Both the position numbers and the translations under genes were made by a program. Under the pieces are notes generated by a model. That model was given only the letters and a program-made list of their open reading frames with translations. It did not search any database and was not told the origin of the DNA. DNA of 64,000 bases, from NCBI RefSeq assembly GCF_023028225.1, contig NZ_CP095482.1, positions 682,001 through 746,000 on the forward strand, read 5' to 3'. Origin of the DNA: Halorientalis litorea. GTDB taxonomy: Archaea > Halobacteriota > Halobacteria > Halobacteriales > Haloarculaceae. Numbering within the stretch: position 1 is the stretch's first letter; every line of letters begins with the position of its first letter. Below, piece by piece: positions 26,966 to 35,667 of the stretch.

Positions 26966-27385
26966 ATGGCCACGCGCGCACAGTCCGAGACAGTCGGCGT
27001 CGTGTTGCTCGTCGCCGTCGTCGTCACCCTCGTCGGACTGGTGAGTGCCGTCGCACTCTCGGACATCGGCGGCGACGAGGGACCGCTCGCTGACCTCGAC
27101 GTGAGCGCGAACGAGACGAACCTGACCGTCGAACACCGGGGCGGCGACGACCTCGCCGTCGGTGACCTCGCTATCGTCCTCCGCTCGTCGTCGGAGTCCC
27201 GGCGCGTCACCGTCGATAGAATCAACCTGACCGACAGGAACGGTGACGGGCAGTTCGGCCTCGGTGACCGCATCGTCCGTGCCCACGGACTCGACGGCGA
27301 CAGCGCGAACGTCGCCGTCGTCCACACGCCGTCGAACACGGTGTTGCTCGACGAGGCGGTGTCGTTGCGCGACCCGGACTTCTGA
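26966..27385 (+). CDS. type IV pilin-like protein
   Basis: A 139-residue protein with a class III prepilin signal: a short basic N-terminus (MATRAQ), then SETVGVVLLVAVVVTLVGLV as the processing and assembly helix. It would be cleaved by the PibD/FlaK-type peptidase. The rest is beta-rich with an Asp-rich DRNGDGQFGLGD loop that could bind calcium. It precedes a much larger pilin-like gene by 62 bp on the same strand, so the two may form one fibre or adhesin unit. Confidence 0.82.
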   Translation: MATRAQSETVGVVLLVAVVVTLVGLVSAVALSDIGGDEGPLADLDVSANETNLTVEHRGGDDLAVGDLAIVLRSSSESRRVTVDRINLTDRNGDGQFGLGDRIVRAHGLDGDSANVAVVHTPSNTVLLDEAVSLRDPDF

Positions 27386-27447
27386 GCCAGATATCGCCGG
27401 TCCGAACAGCCGCATGAGTTTTACTCGGTGGGCTGATAGGCACGGTA

Positions 27448-29511
27448 GTGACGTTCCGTTCCGACACGCGCGGGCAGGCAATCCAAGTCGGAGCGGTGCT
27501 TCTGTTCGCCGCGCTCATCACCGCCTACGCCACCTACCAAGCGGTCGTCGTCCCGCAGCAGAACCGACAGGTCGAGTTCGACCACAGCCAACAGGTCCAA
27601 GGAGACCTGCTCGACCTCCGGAACGCCATCGTGTCGCCACGGAGCGGGGGTGACTCGGTGTCGGTCAGACTCGGGACACAGTACCCGAGCCGGGCACTCC
27701 TGTTGAACCCATCCCCGCCGTCGGGGTCGTTGCGGACGGTGGACACCGGCAACGCGTCACGGAACCTGACCGTCCGGAACGCGACGGCGAGCGGCGAGGT
27801 GCGCGATTTCTGGAACGGCACGAGCCACCGCTACCCCACGGGCGCGTTCGTGTACCAACCCGAGTACAACGAGTACCGCGGGGTCGAAACCTACTACGAG
27901 AACACCGTGCTGTACAATCAGGGGCCGGGGGCGACAGTGCCACTGTCCGGCCAGCGACTCGTCGACGACGAGGACCTCACGCTGGTGACGTTCAACGGGT
28001 CGCTGAGTCGGGGTCGGTCCGCGAGTGTCGGCGTCGACGTGCGACCGGTGAGTTTCTCCGAGACGACTGTCGCCGTCGGCAACGACACTAGCAACGTCAC
28101 CGTCTCGTTCCCGACACGGCTCCCGAGAGACCAGTGGCGGACGTTGCTCGACGGCGAGTTCGTCGACCAAGGAGGACACGTGACCCGTATCCGGAACCGG
28201 TCGCTGGGCAGTGACGTCGACCTGTTGTCGGTCGACCTCGAATCGGGCGTCGAGTACGACCTCCGGATGCTGAAGGTCGGCTTCGGGACGAACCTCCGGG
28301 CGGCCGAGACGGGCTACATCGTCCCAGTCGCCGGCAACGAGTCGACGGTCCCCGAGGGCGGCACCCAGCGGGTCGTCTTCGAGGTCCGTGACCGCTACAA
28401 CAACCCGGTCGACGGCGTCGAGGTGAACGCGAGCGTCTCGCTCCCGGGTGCGTCGGTGTCGCCGACACGACAGGAGACCGACGGGGAGGGCCGACTCAGC
28501 GTGACGTACAACGCAACTGACGTGGACATCTCGGGCGTCGCCCAGCGGACGGAGACGCTCAACGTGAGTTTCGACGCGCCGCAGTCGGCACTCGATACAC
28601 CCGGCTTCGACCGGCGCGCCCCGGAGAACGCGACCGTCGAGTTGGCCGTCAGGAACGCCGACGACAGTGGACTCGGGGGCGGTGGTGGCGGGGTGGGCGG
28701 CGACCTCACCTACGACGGTGGCGCGGTAGCCTACGACGGGCAGGACTTCGGAACCGTTCCCGGCGGCGTCAACGCCTCGTTCACCAACGAATTCGGGCAG
28801 GACGTCACCGTGACGGACATCAGAGTCGTGCCGCAGAACCCAAGCATCGACGGACTCGACGACACGGTAGGGACGAACACGCCGCCCGCGCCGGGGCGGA
28901 ACGAACTCTTCGTCAGGAGTGACGTACAGGACGGATACGTGGACATCAACGGTGGATACGATTTGCCCACGACCATCGACGTCGACGACGACGGCTTCCT
29001 GAACAACGGGAATCCGGTCGTCTCCGCCGGGTCGTCGCTGACCGTCTACCTGTACGAGTTCTACGACGGCGCGACGAACGTCAACATGGACGGCGAAACC
29101 GTCGAAATCACCCTGAGTTACCGACTCGAAAACGGCCTCACCGGGGAGAAGACCTACACGGTGACGCCCACCGCGTCGGGTGGTGGTGGCAACACCGCGC
29201 CGTCGGTGACCATCGACTCGGTGACGGAGACCTCCACTGGTCCCCGGACAGCAGACGTTCAGGTGGATTTCACCGGCAGTGACCCCGACGGGAATCTAGA
29301 CAGCTACACCGTCGAGCTGTACGACAGTAGTAGCAAGACGGACCAGCTGGACTCGGCTAGCTCGACGTCGTACACTGGCGGTTCCCAGACGGTGACGGTC
29401 AGCGATACGGACAGCGCGAACCAGCCAGACGCGGGAAGCTCCCCCTACTACGTGGTCGTGACCGTCACAGACACGCAGGGCGCGAGCGACACCGCCGAGC
29501 AGTCGACTTGA
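27448..29511 (+). CDS. large pilin-like surface protein with Ig-like domains
   Basis: The 687-residue product begins at GTG and has an N-terminal prepilin-like segment (DTRGQAIQVGAVLLFAALIT, with a basic/polar residue run before the hydrophobic helix). It then holds many N-x-S/T sequons, an Ig-like Big-1-type region (about 295-370, VEVRDRYNNPVDGVEVNAS-like), a glycine-rich hinge (near 411-418), a second beta domain (about 420-575) and a C-terminal fibronectin/Ig-like domain (about 585-685). No C-terminal membrane anchor is seen, so anchoring through the N-terminal helix is likely. It is probably a surface adhesin or minor pilin next to the small pilin at 26966. Confidence 0.78.
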   Translation: MTFRSDTRGQAIQVGAVLLFAALITAYATYQAVVVPQQNRQVEFDHSQQVQGDLLDLRNAIVSPRSGGDSVSVRLGTQYPSRALLLNPSPPSGSLRTVDTGNASRNLTVRNATASGEVRDFWNGTSHRYPTGAFVYQPEYNEYRGVETYYENTVLYNQGPGATVPLSGQRLVDDEDLTLVTFNGSLSRGRSASVGVDVRPVSFSETTVAVGNDTSNVTVSFPTRLPRDQWRTLLDGEFVDQGGHVTRIRNRSLGSDVDLLSVDLESGVEYDLRMLKVGFGTNLRAAETGYIVPVAGNESTVPEGGTQRVVFEVRDRYNNPVDGVEVNASVSLPGASVSPTRQETDGEGRLSVTYNATDVDISGVAQRTETLNVSFDAPQSALDTPGFDRRAPENATVELAVRNADDSGLGGGGGGVGGDLTYDGGAVAYDGQDFGTVPGGVNASFTNEFGQDVTVTDIRVVPQNPSIDGLDDTVGTNTPPAPGRNELFVRSDVQDGYVDINGGYDLPTTIDVDDDGFLNNGNPVVSAGSSLTVYLYEFYDGATNVNMDGETVEITLSYRLENGLTGEKTYTVTPTASGGGGNTAPSVTIDSVTETSTGPRTADVQVDFTGSDPDGNLDSYTVELYDSSSKTDQLDSASSTSYTGGSQTVTVSDTDSANQPDAGSSPYYVVVTVTDTQGASDTAEQST

Positions 29512-29540
29512 CCCGTGGTCAGTGGCCGGAAGCGTTTATT

Positions 29541-29570
29541 TCGACAATCATCGATAGTATAGTCGACAAT
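29541..29570. promoter_or_regulatory. TCGACAAT direct repeat upstream of HMG-CoA synthase
   Basis: TCGACAAT occurs at 29541-29548 and 29563-29570, exactly 22 bp apart (two helical turns), inside an AT-rich promoter with TATA-like GTTTATTT at 29534-29541. The arrangement suits a dimeric regulator binding one face of the DNA. This is a candidate only. Confidence 0.35.
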
Positions 29571-29600
29571 ATATTATAGGAGGCTAGGTGAGTTGCTGGT

Positions 29601-30938
29601 ATGACAGGGGTCGGTATCGACGCCGTCGAGATACGCACCGGGAAGCTGAAACTGGACCTCGCCGAGACGTTCGCGCCAGCGAAGGGCGAGGAGCCCGGCA
29701 AGTACACGAAGGGGTTGGGACTGCACGCGAGTTCGTTCCCCGACGAGTTCGAGGACATCGTGACGATGGGTGCCAACGCCGCCCACCAACTGATGGAGCG
29801 GAAGGGGCTCGAACCGGCCGACATCGGCCGCATCGACGTCGCCACCGAGAGCGCGTTCGACAACTCCAAACCCGTCTCGACGTACATCGCCGGGTGTCTG
29901 GAGCAGGTGTTCGACGGCGACTTCCACCACGCCAACAAGGGCGAACGCAAGTTCGCCTGCATCGCGGGCACGCAGAGTCTGGACGACGCCTACAATTGGA
30001 TTCGTGCGGGGCGGAACCGCGGGCGGTCGGCACTGGTCGTCTGTACCGACACCGCGCTGTACGCGCGCGGTGACCCGGGCGAGGCCACGCAGGGTGCGGG
30101 CGCGGTGGCGATGCTCATCAGCGAGGACCCCGACTTGGTCGAACTCTCGACCGAACAGGGCTACGGGAGTGCCGACGAGACGGACTTCCTCAAGCCCAAC
30201 CAGCAGTTCCCCTCGGTAGACGGCAAGCGGTCAGTCCAAGTGTACCTCGCACGCATGCGCGAGGCGGTGGAGGACTTCGAGAGCGTCGCCGGGACCATCC
30301 ACCCCGACGACTTCGAGTTGCTCCCGTTCCACACGCCGTTCCCCGGGATGGTTCGGAAAGCCGCCGCGCTGGCCTACCGGCACATGATTCGCGACACCGA
30401 AATCGAGGAGACGCTCGCCGAGGACATCGGCCGCCAGCCCCGACCGGAAGCGTTCGACACCGAGGAAGCGTACCTCGACGCGATGGGCGAGTACACCGAC
30501 CAGCTAGTCGAAACCGAGCAGTACACCGAGTGGTACGACCGGGCCGTCGACCCGACGCTCGACATCAGCCGAGAGGTTGGCAACTGGTACACCGGGAGTG
30601 TCCACGTCGCCCGCGTGAGCGGCCTCAAACACGCGCTGGAGGCGGGGCTGGACCTGACGGGCAAGCGTCTCGGCGTCGCCTCCTACGGGAGCGGTGCCCA
30701 AGCGGAGGTCCACGCCGAAACCGTCCAACCCGGCTGGGAAGCGGAGATAGCACAGTTGGACATCGAGGAGCAGATGGCCGACCGGTACGAACTCAGCTTC
30801 GAGGAGTACGAGCGCGTCCACGACATCCACAACCACGACAAGGAGACGGAGGCGGACCCGCTCACGACGCCCGAGGGTGAGTTCGTCTTCGACGGCTGGG
30901 GCCGGATGGGCGAGCGGAAGTATCGCTACGTCGAGTAA
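29601..30938 (+). CDS. hmgB: hydroxymethylglutaryl-CoA synthase
   Basis: A 445-residue thiolase-fold enzyme that condenses acetyl-CoA and acetoacetyl-CoA into HMG-CoA, the entry to the mevalonate route for isoprenoid lipids. The acetylated cysteine is C120 in KFACIAGTQSLDDAYNWI; E83 lies in ATESAFDNSKP, and the catalytic His is in LPFHTPFPGM (about 252). The gene is also called mvaS. A GGTGA Shine-Dalgarno-like run lies about 10 nt before the ATG. It stands alone with its own AT-rich promoter. Confidence 0.95.
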   Translation: MTGVGIDAVEIRTGKLKLDLAETFAPAKGEEPGKYTKGLGLHASSFPDEFEDIVTMGANAAHQLMERKGLEPADIGRIDVATESAFDNSKPVSTYIAGCLEQVFDGDFHHANKGERKFACIAGTQSLDDAYNWIRAGRNRGRSALVVCTDTALYARGDPGEATQGAGAVAMLISEDPDLVELSTEQGYGSADETDFLKPNQQFPSVDGKRSVQVYLARMREAVEDFESVAGTIHPDDFELLPFHTPFPGMVRKAAALAYRHMIRDTEIEETLAEDIGRQPRPEAFDTEEAYLDAMGEYTDQLVETEQYTEWYDRAVDPTLDISREVGNWYTGSVHVARVSGLKHALEAGLDLTGKRLGVASYGSGAQAEVHAETVQPGWEAEIAQLDIEEQMADRYELSFEEYERVHDIHNHDKETEADPLTTPEGEFVFDGWGRMGERKYRYVE

Positions 30939-31049
30939 CCACGTGTTTGCTGTGCGGGACGACCGACATGCGTTTCCCTCCTCGAAACAACACGTAATTT
31001 AAAATATGCCTCTCGAGGGATTCAAATCCGGTGGGGGTGAAAGCGGGGT

Positions 31050-32249
31050 ATGAGTCGGATTGTCGAACAGGGGGTTGTCGCGCTCGTCGGCGCGATTGCG
31101 GTGGCGTACGCCGTCCTCCCGGCGGAAGTCGGCGCGGCGTTTGCACCGGTCACGTCGGGACTCGTGGCAGGCATCAGGTGGGCGAACGAGATGCTGCCAC
31201 AACCGGCATTTCTGCTGTTGATTTTCGCGGTGCTGACCGTTACGACCATCCTCTTCGTCATCGCGTTGGCCCGGGCGTGTTACCCGCTCGTGCAGTACGC
31301 GGGACCACGGACGAAGCGGTTCTACGACTTCGTGACGCCGGATACGCCCATCGGGAAGATGGCGACCGGTATCATGCTGCTCCTGTTCGTCGTGTTCGGG
31401 TCTATTTGGGGACTCCCGGCCGCCGTCGGTGACCTCGACGAGAACAGTTCCGTCAGTCAGGCCGACGACCTCGTCGAGCAGGCGAACGACTTAGACCCCA
31501 TCTCGTTCAGTCAGCGGGACGTGATGGCGGGGCCATCCCCGTCCGGTCCGAGTTCTGACGCGGTGGCCTACGAACGGCCGTCACCCGACACCGACGGGGA
31601 CAGGCTGAAAGACTCGTGGGAAGAGACCGGGGAGACGCCCCAAGGCGTCCCGCTCCCCGACGCGGACCCAGAGCGGATGGACCTGTACGTGCAGTTCAAC
31701 TACGGCGGCGGGACGATACCACTGACCGACAGGGAGAAACGGCAACTGCAGACAATCTGGGGGAACATGTCCATCGACAATCCCGACGGGTCACAGGGTA
31801 TCGACCTCCACATCGTTGATTCGGGGTCACGGGGTGGCCCGGTGGGAGAGCAGGTGGCCATCAGCGGCGACGACTACGGCGAGATTCACCAGTACTACAA
31901 CCGGCGGTACATGGGACAGCGGCTGTGTCGCTACCAGCAGGTCGTGTTCGGTGACATCGGGCGTGCCGACGTGAGCGGCATCGCGACGACGCCGGGCTAC
32001 GCCGCCGTCGTGGAGGACGAGCGTCGCGAACACGAGACGGAACTCGAACCGCGGGTCATCATCATCACTCACGAACTCCTGCACAACGTCGTCGGCCAAC
32101 ACACACAGAGCGGCCACGTCCAGCAGGGATGGCTCGCCCCCACGGTGTCGGGCGACGACACACAGATGAGCGAGACGACGAGGTCCCAACTGAACCAGAA
32201 CGGGTTCGTCGGGTCGGGGTACTTCCAGAACGAACTCTGCTCACGGTAG
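31050..32249 (+). CDS. membrane-anchored zinc metalloprotease (unassigned family)
   Basis: A 399-residue protein with three membrane spans (about 7-25, 50-72, 105-122), a calcium-type DTDGDRLKDSWEE loop (near 178-190, as in thrombospondin type 3 repeats) and a C-terminal domain holding HELLHNVVGQH (about 349-359). That HExxHx5H spacing is the spacing of metzincins, although the conserved Gly is one place later. The region before it (GIDLHIVDSGSRGGPVGEQ) also fits a protease fold. It is predicted to act outside the membrane. It overlaps the convergent XRE gene by 9 bp. I cannot name the family. Confidence 0.75.
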   Translation: MSRIVEQGVVALVGAIAVAYAVLPAEVGAAFAPVTSGLVAGIRWANEMLPQPAFLLLIFAVLTVTTILFVIALARACYPLVQYAGPRTKRFYDFVTPDTPIGKMATGIMLLLFVVFGSIWGLPAAVGDLDENSSVSQADDLVEQANDLDPISFSQRDVMAGPSPSGPSSDAVAYERPSPDTDGDRLKDSWEETGETPQGVPLPDADPERMDLYVQFNYGGGTIPLTDREKRQLQTIWGNMSIDNPDGSQGIDLHIVDSGSRGGPVGEQVAISGDDYGEIHQYYNRRYMGQRLCRYQQVVFGDIGRADVSGIATTPGYAAVVEDERREHETELEPRVIIITHELLHNVVGQHTQSGHVQQGWLAPTVSGDDTQMSETTRSQLNQNGFVGSGYFQNELCSR

Positions 32250-32948
32250 CTCCCCGAGGCCGTCCAGCAGGTCCGGGAGGTCGAGCGTCGTGACGGCGAG
32301 CGAGAAGCCGTCGATGCGGGCCAAGTCGGGCGCGTGTTCCCAGAGGTCGTCCTCGGAGATACCGTGGAGGACGACGGCGTTGGGCGTCGGCGTGACGACG
32401 CGCATCGCCACGAGGGGTGACTCGCCGCGCGTGACGCTGGTGAACACCAGCGCGCGGTTGGTCGATTGACCGTACAGGCGGTAGAACTCCTCGCTGGAGA
32501 GGCGCGTGATGGCTTCGATGCTGTCGATGACGGTGTGCCCGGCCACGGTGTCCTGTCCGCCGGCGACGATTTCGGTCGCGTCGATGGCATCGTAGTACCG
32601 CGAGAGCGGGATGGTCGCCGGATACTCCCGCAAGTCGTGGACGATGTCGCTCTCGAACCCGGCCGAGAGGACCCGCGCGTGCTGGCGGATGCGCCCGCCG
32701 CCGCGGCGTTCGTCGATGTCGAGGAGGGCCTGCACCACCCGGTCGACGAAGCCGATGCCCGGACTCTGTCGGCGTCCGCTCTCGTAGTCAGAGACCACGG
32801 AGGGAGACACGTCGAGGTGGTCGGCGAGTTCCGTCTGTGACACGTCGAAGTCCGTGCGCCACTTCCGGAGGGTCGCACCGGGGTCGTCGCTGAGAGTTAT
32901 CTCGCCGGCGATGCGCTCGGCGAGTTCGCGGCGTGGCCCACGGGCCAT
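32241..32948 (-). CDS. XRE-family HTH regulator with archaeal C-terminal domain
   Basis: A 235-residue DNA-binding protein of the archaeal XRE-type transcription factors: HTH near residues 29-62 (WRTDFDVSQTELADHLDVSP, SVVSDYESGRRQ), followed by a long alpha/beta domain (about 100-235) shared by archaeal regulators and thought to bind a ligand. The ATG at 32946-32948 is chosen over the ORF's upstream start at 32960. Target genes are unknown. Confidence 0.85.
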   Translation of the reverse strand: MARGPRRELAERIAGEITLSDDPGATLRKWRTDFDVSQTELADHLDVSPSVVSDYESGRRQSPGIGFVDRVVQALLDIDERRGGGRIRQHARVLSAGFESDIVHDLREYPATIPLSRYYDAIDATEIVAGGQDTVAGHTVIDSIEAITRLSSEEFYRLYGQSTNRALVFTSVTRGESPLVAMRVVTPTPNAVVLHGISEDDLWEHAPDLARIDGFSLAVTTLDLPDLLDGLGELP

Positions 32949-33013
32949 GCGGCCTTCCACTCTCAGCGGTGATAAAAACGTACCGCAACCGTCGAAACCT
33001 GCAGTTCGCGGCG

Positions 33014-33574
33014 TCAGTTCGTCTGCTGGGCGACGACGGCACCGATGGTTCCGAAGACGACGGGATAGACGACACCGGCGAGGACTGCCGCCAGTATCGG
33101 GTCCGGGCCGCCACTGGAAGACCCGAGACTGACCTCGAAGACGACGATGCCGAGGAGGGACAGTGGCAGGTAGCCGACAGCCACCGACGCGCCCGCGAAC
33201 GCGGCGTCAGTCACGCCCCGCGCGTCGAGGTAGCGGCGTGCGACGGCCAGCCCCGCGCCCACGAGGAGAAGCGGCGGAATCGCGTAGAGGAGCGGTGAGA
33301 ACGCCTCCGTCTCGGCGATGAAGTTCGTCGACCCGCCGAAGACTGGCGCGTCGACGAGCGTCGGGACGAAGTGCCCGTTGTAGAACAGCCACCCGACGAG
33401 TTGCAGCGTAATGTCCTCGCCGCCGACGAGTTCGGCGAACCGATTGAGCGGCGACTCCCGCAAGTCGCCGCTGGTCAACGCGTAGGTGAAGACGTACCCG
33501 AGGACGTACGCCACGGCACCGGCGACGGCACCGGACGCGAGCGGAACGCGGTCACGGAGGCTGTCAGTACTCAT
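33014..33574 (-). CDS. haloarchaeal transmembrane protein (DUF7978-like)
   Basis: A 186-residue protein with four or five hydrophobic spans (starting at LASGAVAGAVAYVLGYVFTY, about 12-31; then a loop, then spans near 85-105, 118-140 and 155-180). It resembles a haloarchaeal-only family of membrane proteins; my family number is from memory and could be wrong. The ATG at 33572-33574 begins MSTDSLRDR. No catalytic residue is evident. Confidence 0.7.
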   Translation of the reverse strand: MSTDSLRDRVPLASGAVAGAVAYVLGYVFTYALTSGDLRESPLNRFAELVGGEDITLQLVGWLFYNGHFVPTLVDAPVFGGSTNFIAETEAFSPLLYAIPPLLLVGAGLAVARRYLDARGVTDAAFAGASVAVGYLPLSLLGIVVFEVSLGSSSGGPDPILAAVLAGVVYPVVFGTIGAVVAQQTN

Positions 33575-33643
33575 GCGTCCCGGCGAACACACGGGTGCAG
33601 AAAATGCTTTCGGGTCGATGGACGGCGAAGCAAACCCGCGCCG

Positions 33644-34063
33644 TCAGGAGACCATCCCGATGTCGTCCACCGGGAGCACCGAGTAATCCACGGAGAGCGT
33701 GTCCTTCGTCGCCCTGACCTTCCCGACGAACGCGGAAATCGCGTCGAGTCGCCCCTCCAACACGAACAGTTCCATGCAGTAGTGGTCGCCGACGTGGCTG
33801 TGGAAGTTCGCGGCGACGAGACCCTCGTGGTCGTGGCGCAGGTGCATCATCTTCTCCTCGACGCTCGTCGTCTCGTAGTCGAACATGACCGTGACGACGG
33901 CCATCAGGTCGCGGTCTTCCAGTCGCTTGTCCTCGAACTCGTTGAGGAGGTTCCGCGATGCCTCCCGGAACACCTCGCTTCGGCCCGTGTAGCCGTGCGT
34001 TTCGGCGAACTCGTCGATTCGCTCGACCAACTCGTCCGGCATCGACACGCTGACGACTGTCAT
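33644..34063 (-). CDS. nikR: nickel-responsive regulator NikR
   Basis: The 139-residue protein has an N-terminal ribbon-helix-helix ([20 protein letters not shown]) and a C-terminal ACT-like nickel domain. Its nickel ligands fit E. coli NikR with a +1 shift: H77 (in HLRHDHEG), H88 and H90 (in [11 protein letters not shown]) and C96. It should repress nickel uptake when nickel is bound. It diverges from rfcL, and its own start abuts a pair of 22-bp-spaced repeats, which may be an autoregulatory operator. No nickel transporter lies nearby. Confidence 0.93.
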   Translation of the reverse strand: MTVVSVSMPDELVERIDEFAETHGYTGRSEVFREASRNLLNEFEDKRLEDRDLMAVVTVMFDYETTSVEEKMMHLRHDHEGLVAANFHSHVGDHYCMELFVLEGRLDAISAFVGKVRATKDTLSVDYSVLPVDDIGMVS

Positions 34064-34064
34064 G

Positions 34065-34095
34065 TATTAACTCACTCGCGTTCAGTTATTAACTC
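34065..34095. promoter_or_regulatory. direct repeat abutting the nikR start codon
   Basis: GAGTTAATA on the minus strand occurs twice (34087-34095 and 34065-34073), exactly 22 bp apart, ending 1 bp before the nikR ATG. The distal copy doubles as a TATA-like element about 27 bp upstream of the ATG, so a bound repressor would block a leaderless transcript. It does not look like the bacterial NikR palindrome. Confidence 0.45.
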
Positions 34096-34170
34096 TTATT
34101 ATCGGCCGCGCCGGCGGGTCCCACCGGCCGCTCCGCAACCACTAAACACGGTCCGTGCCTCCCTCCGATA

Positions 34171-35664
34171 ATGGCAGATTGGACCGAGACCTACCGCCCG
34201 TCGACGCTGGCGGAGGTCCGGGGCAACGACACGGCCCGCGACGAACTGAAGGAGTGGGCCGAGACGTGGGACGACCACCGGGAGGCGGCCATCCTCCACG
34301 GCAGTCCCGGCGTGGGCAAAACCTCCGCCGCCCACGCGCTGGCGAACGACATGGGATGGGACCGCATCGAACTCAACGCCAGCGACTCCCGGACGAAAGA
34401 CGACATTCAGCGGGTCGCCGGCCGGGCCTCGGCAAACGCGACGCTCGGCGAGAGCAGTCGGCAGTTGGTCATCGTCGACGAGGCGGACAACTTCCACGGC
34501 AACGTGGACCGGGGCGGGTCGCGGGCGGTCACGGACATCGTAAAGTCGGCGGGCCAGCCGATGGTCCTCATCGCCAACGACTTTTACGAGATGTCCAATG
34601 GCCTGCGCAACGCCTGCCGGGAGATAGAGTTCCGCGACATCGGCAAACGCTCTATCGTCCCCGTCCTCCGAGACATCTGTCGGCAGGAGGGCGTCGGGTT
34701 CACCGACGCGGTGCTATCCGACATCGCCGAGGCGAACAGCGGCGACCTGCGCGGGGCAATCAAGGACCTGCAGGCGACCGCACAGGGCCGCGAGGAGATA
34801 ACCGCGGAGGACTACGTGTCGGGCGAACGCGACCGGACCAGCGGCGTGTTCGACTACCTCGACACGGTCATCAAGGAGGCAGACGCCGAGGAGGCACTGA
34901 AAGCCTCCTACGACGTGGACGAGACGCCCGACGACCTCATCAACTGGATAGCGGACAACGTGCCAAAAGACTACCACGGCACGGAGTTGGCGCGGGCCTA
35001 CGACTTCCTCGCCAACGCCGACCGCTGGCTTGGCCGGGTCCGGGCGACACAGAACTACTCCTACTGGCGGTACGCGGGCGACAACATGACCGCTGGCGTC
35101 GCCGCCGCCCGCCGCGAACAGAAGGGTGGCTGGACCCGCTACGGGCCGCCGAGTTACTGGTCGAAACTCGGCCGCTCGCGGGGGACCCGGAACAAGCGGG
35201 ACTACGTCGCCCGGCAGATAGCCGAAGAGAACGGCGTCAGCATGGGGACGGCACGACGGGACATCATGCCCTTCCTCGCGGTCATGACCCACCACTGCAA
35301 GAACCGCGAGTTGACCGTGGCGATGGCGGCCCGCTACGACTTAGAGGCCGACCACGTGGCGTTCGTCACGGGGTCGGGGAAGGACACGAACAAGGTCCAG
35401 TCCATCGTCGCGGACGCACAGGAGTTGCGCGAGGAGATGGCCGTCGAACACTCGGGCGGAGCCTTCGACGGAGCGGCCCGGAGCGAGACGGCGACAGAGG
35501 ACGACAGTAGTGCGGACGACGCGGACGACGACGGCGAGAGCGGGCAGGTCACGCTCACGGACGCTGGCGGCGACGGCGGTGAAGCGGAAGTAGACGCCTC
35601 CGAGGACGAGGCAGAGCGGGAGGAACCGGACGACCAGCAGTCCGGTCTCGGCGACTTCGCGTAA
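34171..35664 (+). CDS. rfcL: replication factor C large subunit
   Basis: A 497-residue clamp-loader subunit that with RfcS opens PCNA onto primed DNA. The AAA+ core has Walker A in LHGSPGVGKTSA (about 43-54), Walker B in IVDEADNF (about 100-107) and family blocks such as NYSYWRYAGDNM near 300. The C-terminus is an acidic linker ending in QQSGLGDFA, a PCNA-interacting (PIP) box as expected for RfcL. It diverges from nikR. Confidence 0.96.
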   Translation: MADWTETYRPSTLAEVRGNDTARDELKEWAETWDDHREAAILHGSPGVGKTSAAHALANDMGWDRIELNASDSRTKDDIQRVAGRASANATLGESSRQLVIVDEADNFHGNVDRGGSRAVTDIVKSAGQPMVLIANDFYEMSNGLRNACREIEFRDIGKRSIVPVLRDICRQEGVGFTDAVLSDIAEANSGDLRGAIKDLQATAQGREEITAEDYVSGERDRTSGVFDYLDTVIKEADAEEALKASYDVDETPDDLINWIADNVPKDYHGTELARAYDFLANADRWLGRVRATQNYSYWRYAGDNMTAGVAAARREQKGGWTRYGPPSYWSKLGRSRGTRNKRDYVARQIAEENGVSMGTARRDIMPFLAVMTHHCKNRELTVAMAARYDLEADHVAFVTGSGKDTNKVQSIVADAQELREEMAVEHSGGAFDGAARSETATEDDSSADDADDDGESGQVTLTDAGGDGGEAEVDASEDEAEREEPDDQQSGLGDFA

Positions 35665-35667
35665 CCC

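Noticed and set aside
30995-31049. tRNA T-arm-like sequence (GATTCAAATCC) before the protease gene
   Set aside because: Only the T-loop-like part is present. No acceptor or anticodon arm can be built, so it is not a tRNA gene, and it is too short to call an att scar.
34171-35664. Replication origin near rfcL
   Set aside because: No orc1/cdc6 gene and no origin recognition box repeats lie nearby. rfcL alone does not mark an origin.
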